Assembly (NCBI RefSeq): GCF_029011175.1
Contig: NZ_CP118946.1
Span: forward strand, 1,918,680 to 1,982,679
Length of the DNA stretch: 64,000 bases
From: Winkia neuii
GTDB taxonomy: Bacteria; Actinomycetota; Actinomycetes; Actinomycetales; Actinomycetaceae
Reading direction: 5' to 3'
Shown here: positions 63,789 through 64,000 of the stretch, piece after piece
Position numbering within the stretch: the first letter of the stretch is position 1
How the letters are laid out: each line of letters begins with the position of its first letter
Made by a program: the position numbers and the translations under genes
Notes under the pieces: generated by a model
The model's database searches: none
The model's input: the letters and a program-made list of their open reading frames with translations, nothing else
Told to the model about the DNA's origin: nothing

Positions 63789-64000
63789 TTAGGAGCGGGC
63801 TTGCAGCAGGCGCTCCATCACGTCATCACCCGGCGCCGAACCTGAGTAGTCGCTGGTGCAGGTGGCGCGCACTATCTCGTAAATCTCGTACCAGTACACG
63901 TTCGCTTGCTTCCCGAAAGACTGGGACATAGCAACGAAAGGGGATGCGATCGCAGCCCCTGTGGTTGGGTGTTTGCCGAGCAAGCCGAACTTGGAGATCG
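63789..64000 (-). CDS. Terminase small subunit (P27 family), partial
   Basis: About 70 residues of the C-terminus are in the window; the frame stays open at the edge. The end of the protein reads GLLGKHPTTGAAIASPFVAMSQSFGKQ and then NVYWYEIYEIV and DDVMERLLQARS, which matches the tail of P27-type small terminases in Gram-positive phages. A TTG at 63983 is within the gene and not its start. It binds packaging sites in the DNA. Confidence 0.75.
   Translation of the reverse strand, partial: ISKFGLLGKHPTTGAAIASPFVAMSQSFGKQANVYWYEIYEIVRATCTSDYSGSAPGDDVMERLLQARS

Larger units (their letters stand above)
38045..64000 (-). mobile_element. Prophage (HK97-fold siphovirus type), right end beyond the window
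   Basis: A near-complete late region on one strand: small terminase fragment, methylase block, large terminase, portal, protease, capsid, connectors, tail genes, holin and endolysin, with large serine recombinases at the left end. The left edge lies between the iron-operon promoter and the recombinase stop, about 38045-38068; no att core could be identified by eye. A frameshifted capsid gene suggests it may be defective, unless that is a sequencing error. Confidence 0.85.

Overview
The window looks like a chromosome segment of a high-GC Gram-positive (Actinobacteria, probably Actinomycetaceae or a close relative) carrying most of the late region of a tailed-phage prophage. The host assignment rests on actinobacterial marker families (DUF3073, DUF5926, DUF3618), the MurT/GatD pair, frequent GTG starts, short ATGA/GTGA gene overlaps and a DtxR/IdeR-type operator. 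No species call is made.

Positions 1-31,500 are core-like host genes: a secreted esterase (cut by the window edge), a MacB/FtsX-type ABC pair, small envelope proteins, a glycosidase-purF-purM group, dps, an RNB ribonuclease, divergent PTS genes ptsH and ptsI, a lipid kinase, the peptidoglycan-amidating pair murT-gatD, pheA, a very large internally duplicated membrane protein whose signal peptide is out of frame with the rest, a family 2 glycosyltransferase, pgm, thioredoxin, a TetR regulator and a Nudix hydrolase. A tRNA-Gly(CCC) closes this part.

Positions 31,750-38,050 hold one minus-strand operon of five overlapping or closely spaced genes: two IrtAB/YbtPQ-like ABC exporter-fold proteins followed by a complete ECF transporter (S, T and a double-ATPase A protein). 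A DtxR/IdeR-like box overlaps the putative -10 element of its promoter, so the operon is probably iron-repressed and used for iron-chelate or haem acquisition.

From about 38,050 to the right edge lies a prophage, almost all on the minus strand. Read in transcription order from the right edge: P27-type small terminase (partial), MetK, two DNA methyltransferases, small genes, large terminase, portal, ClpP-like prohead protease, major capsid protein (frameshifted), head-tail joining genes, major tail protein, tail chaperone with a -1 frameshift site, tape measure, distal tail, tail spike, small tail genes, holin, endolysin, a zinc-ribbon protein, and two overlapping large serine recombinases at the left end. 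Two plus-strand genes of unknown function (50,028 and 56,632) sit inside the structural operon like morons.

Most notable points: the exact CCCAAAA slippery heptamer in the tail chaperone, frameshifts in the capsid gene and the giant membrane protein, a MurT lacking its zinc-ribbon cysteines, the iron-box-controlled exporter/ECF operon, and a phage metK placed directly before two DNA methyltransferases.
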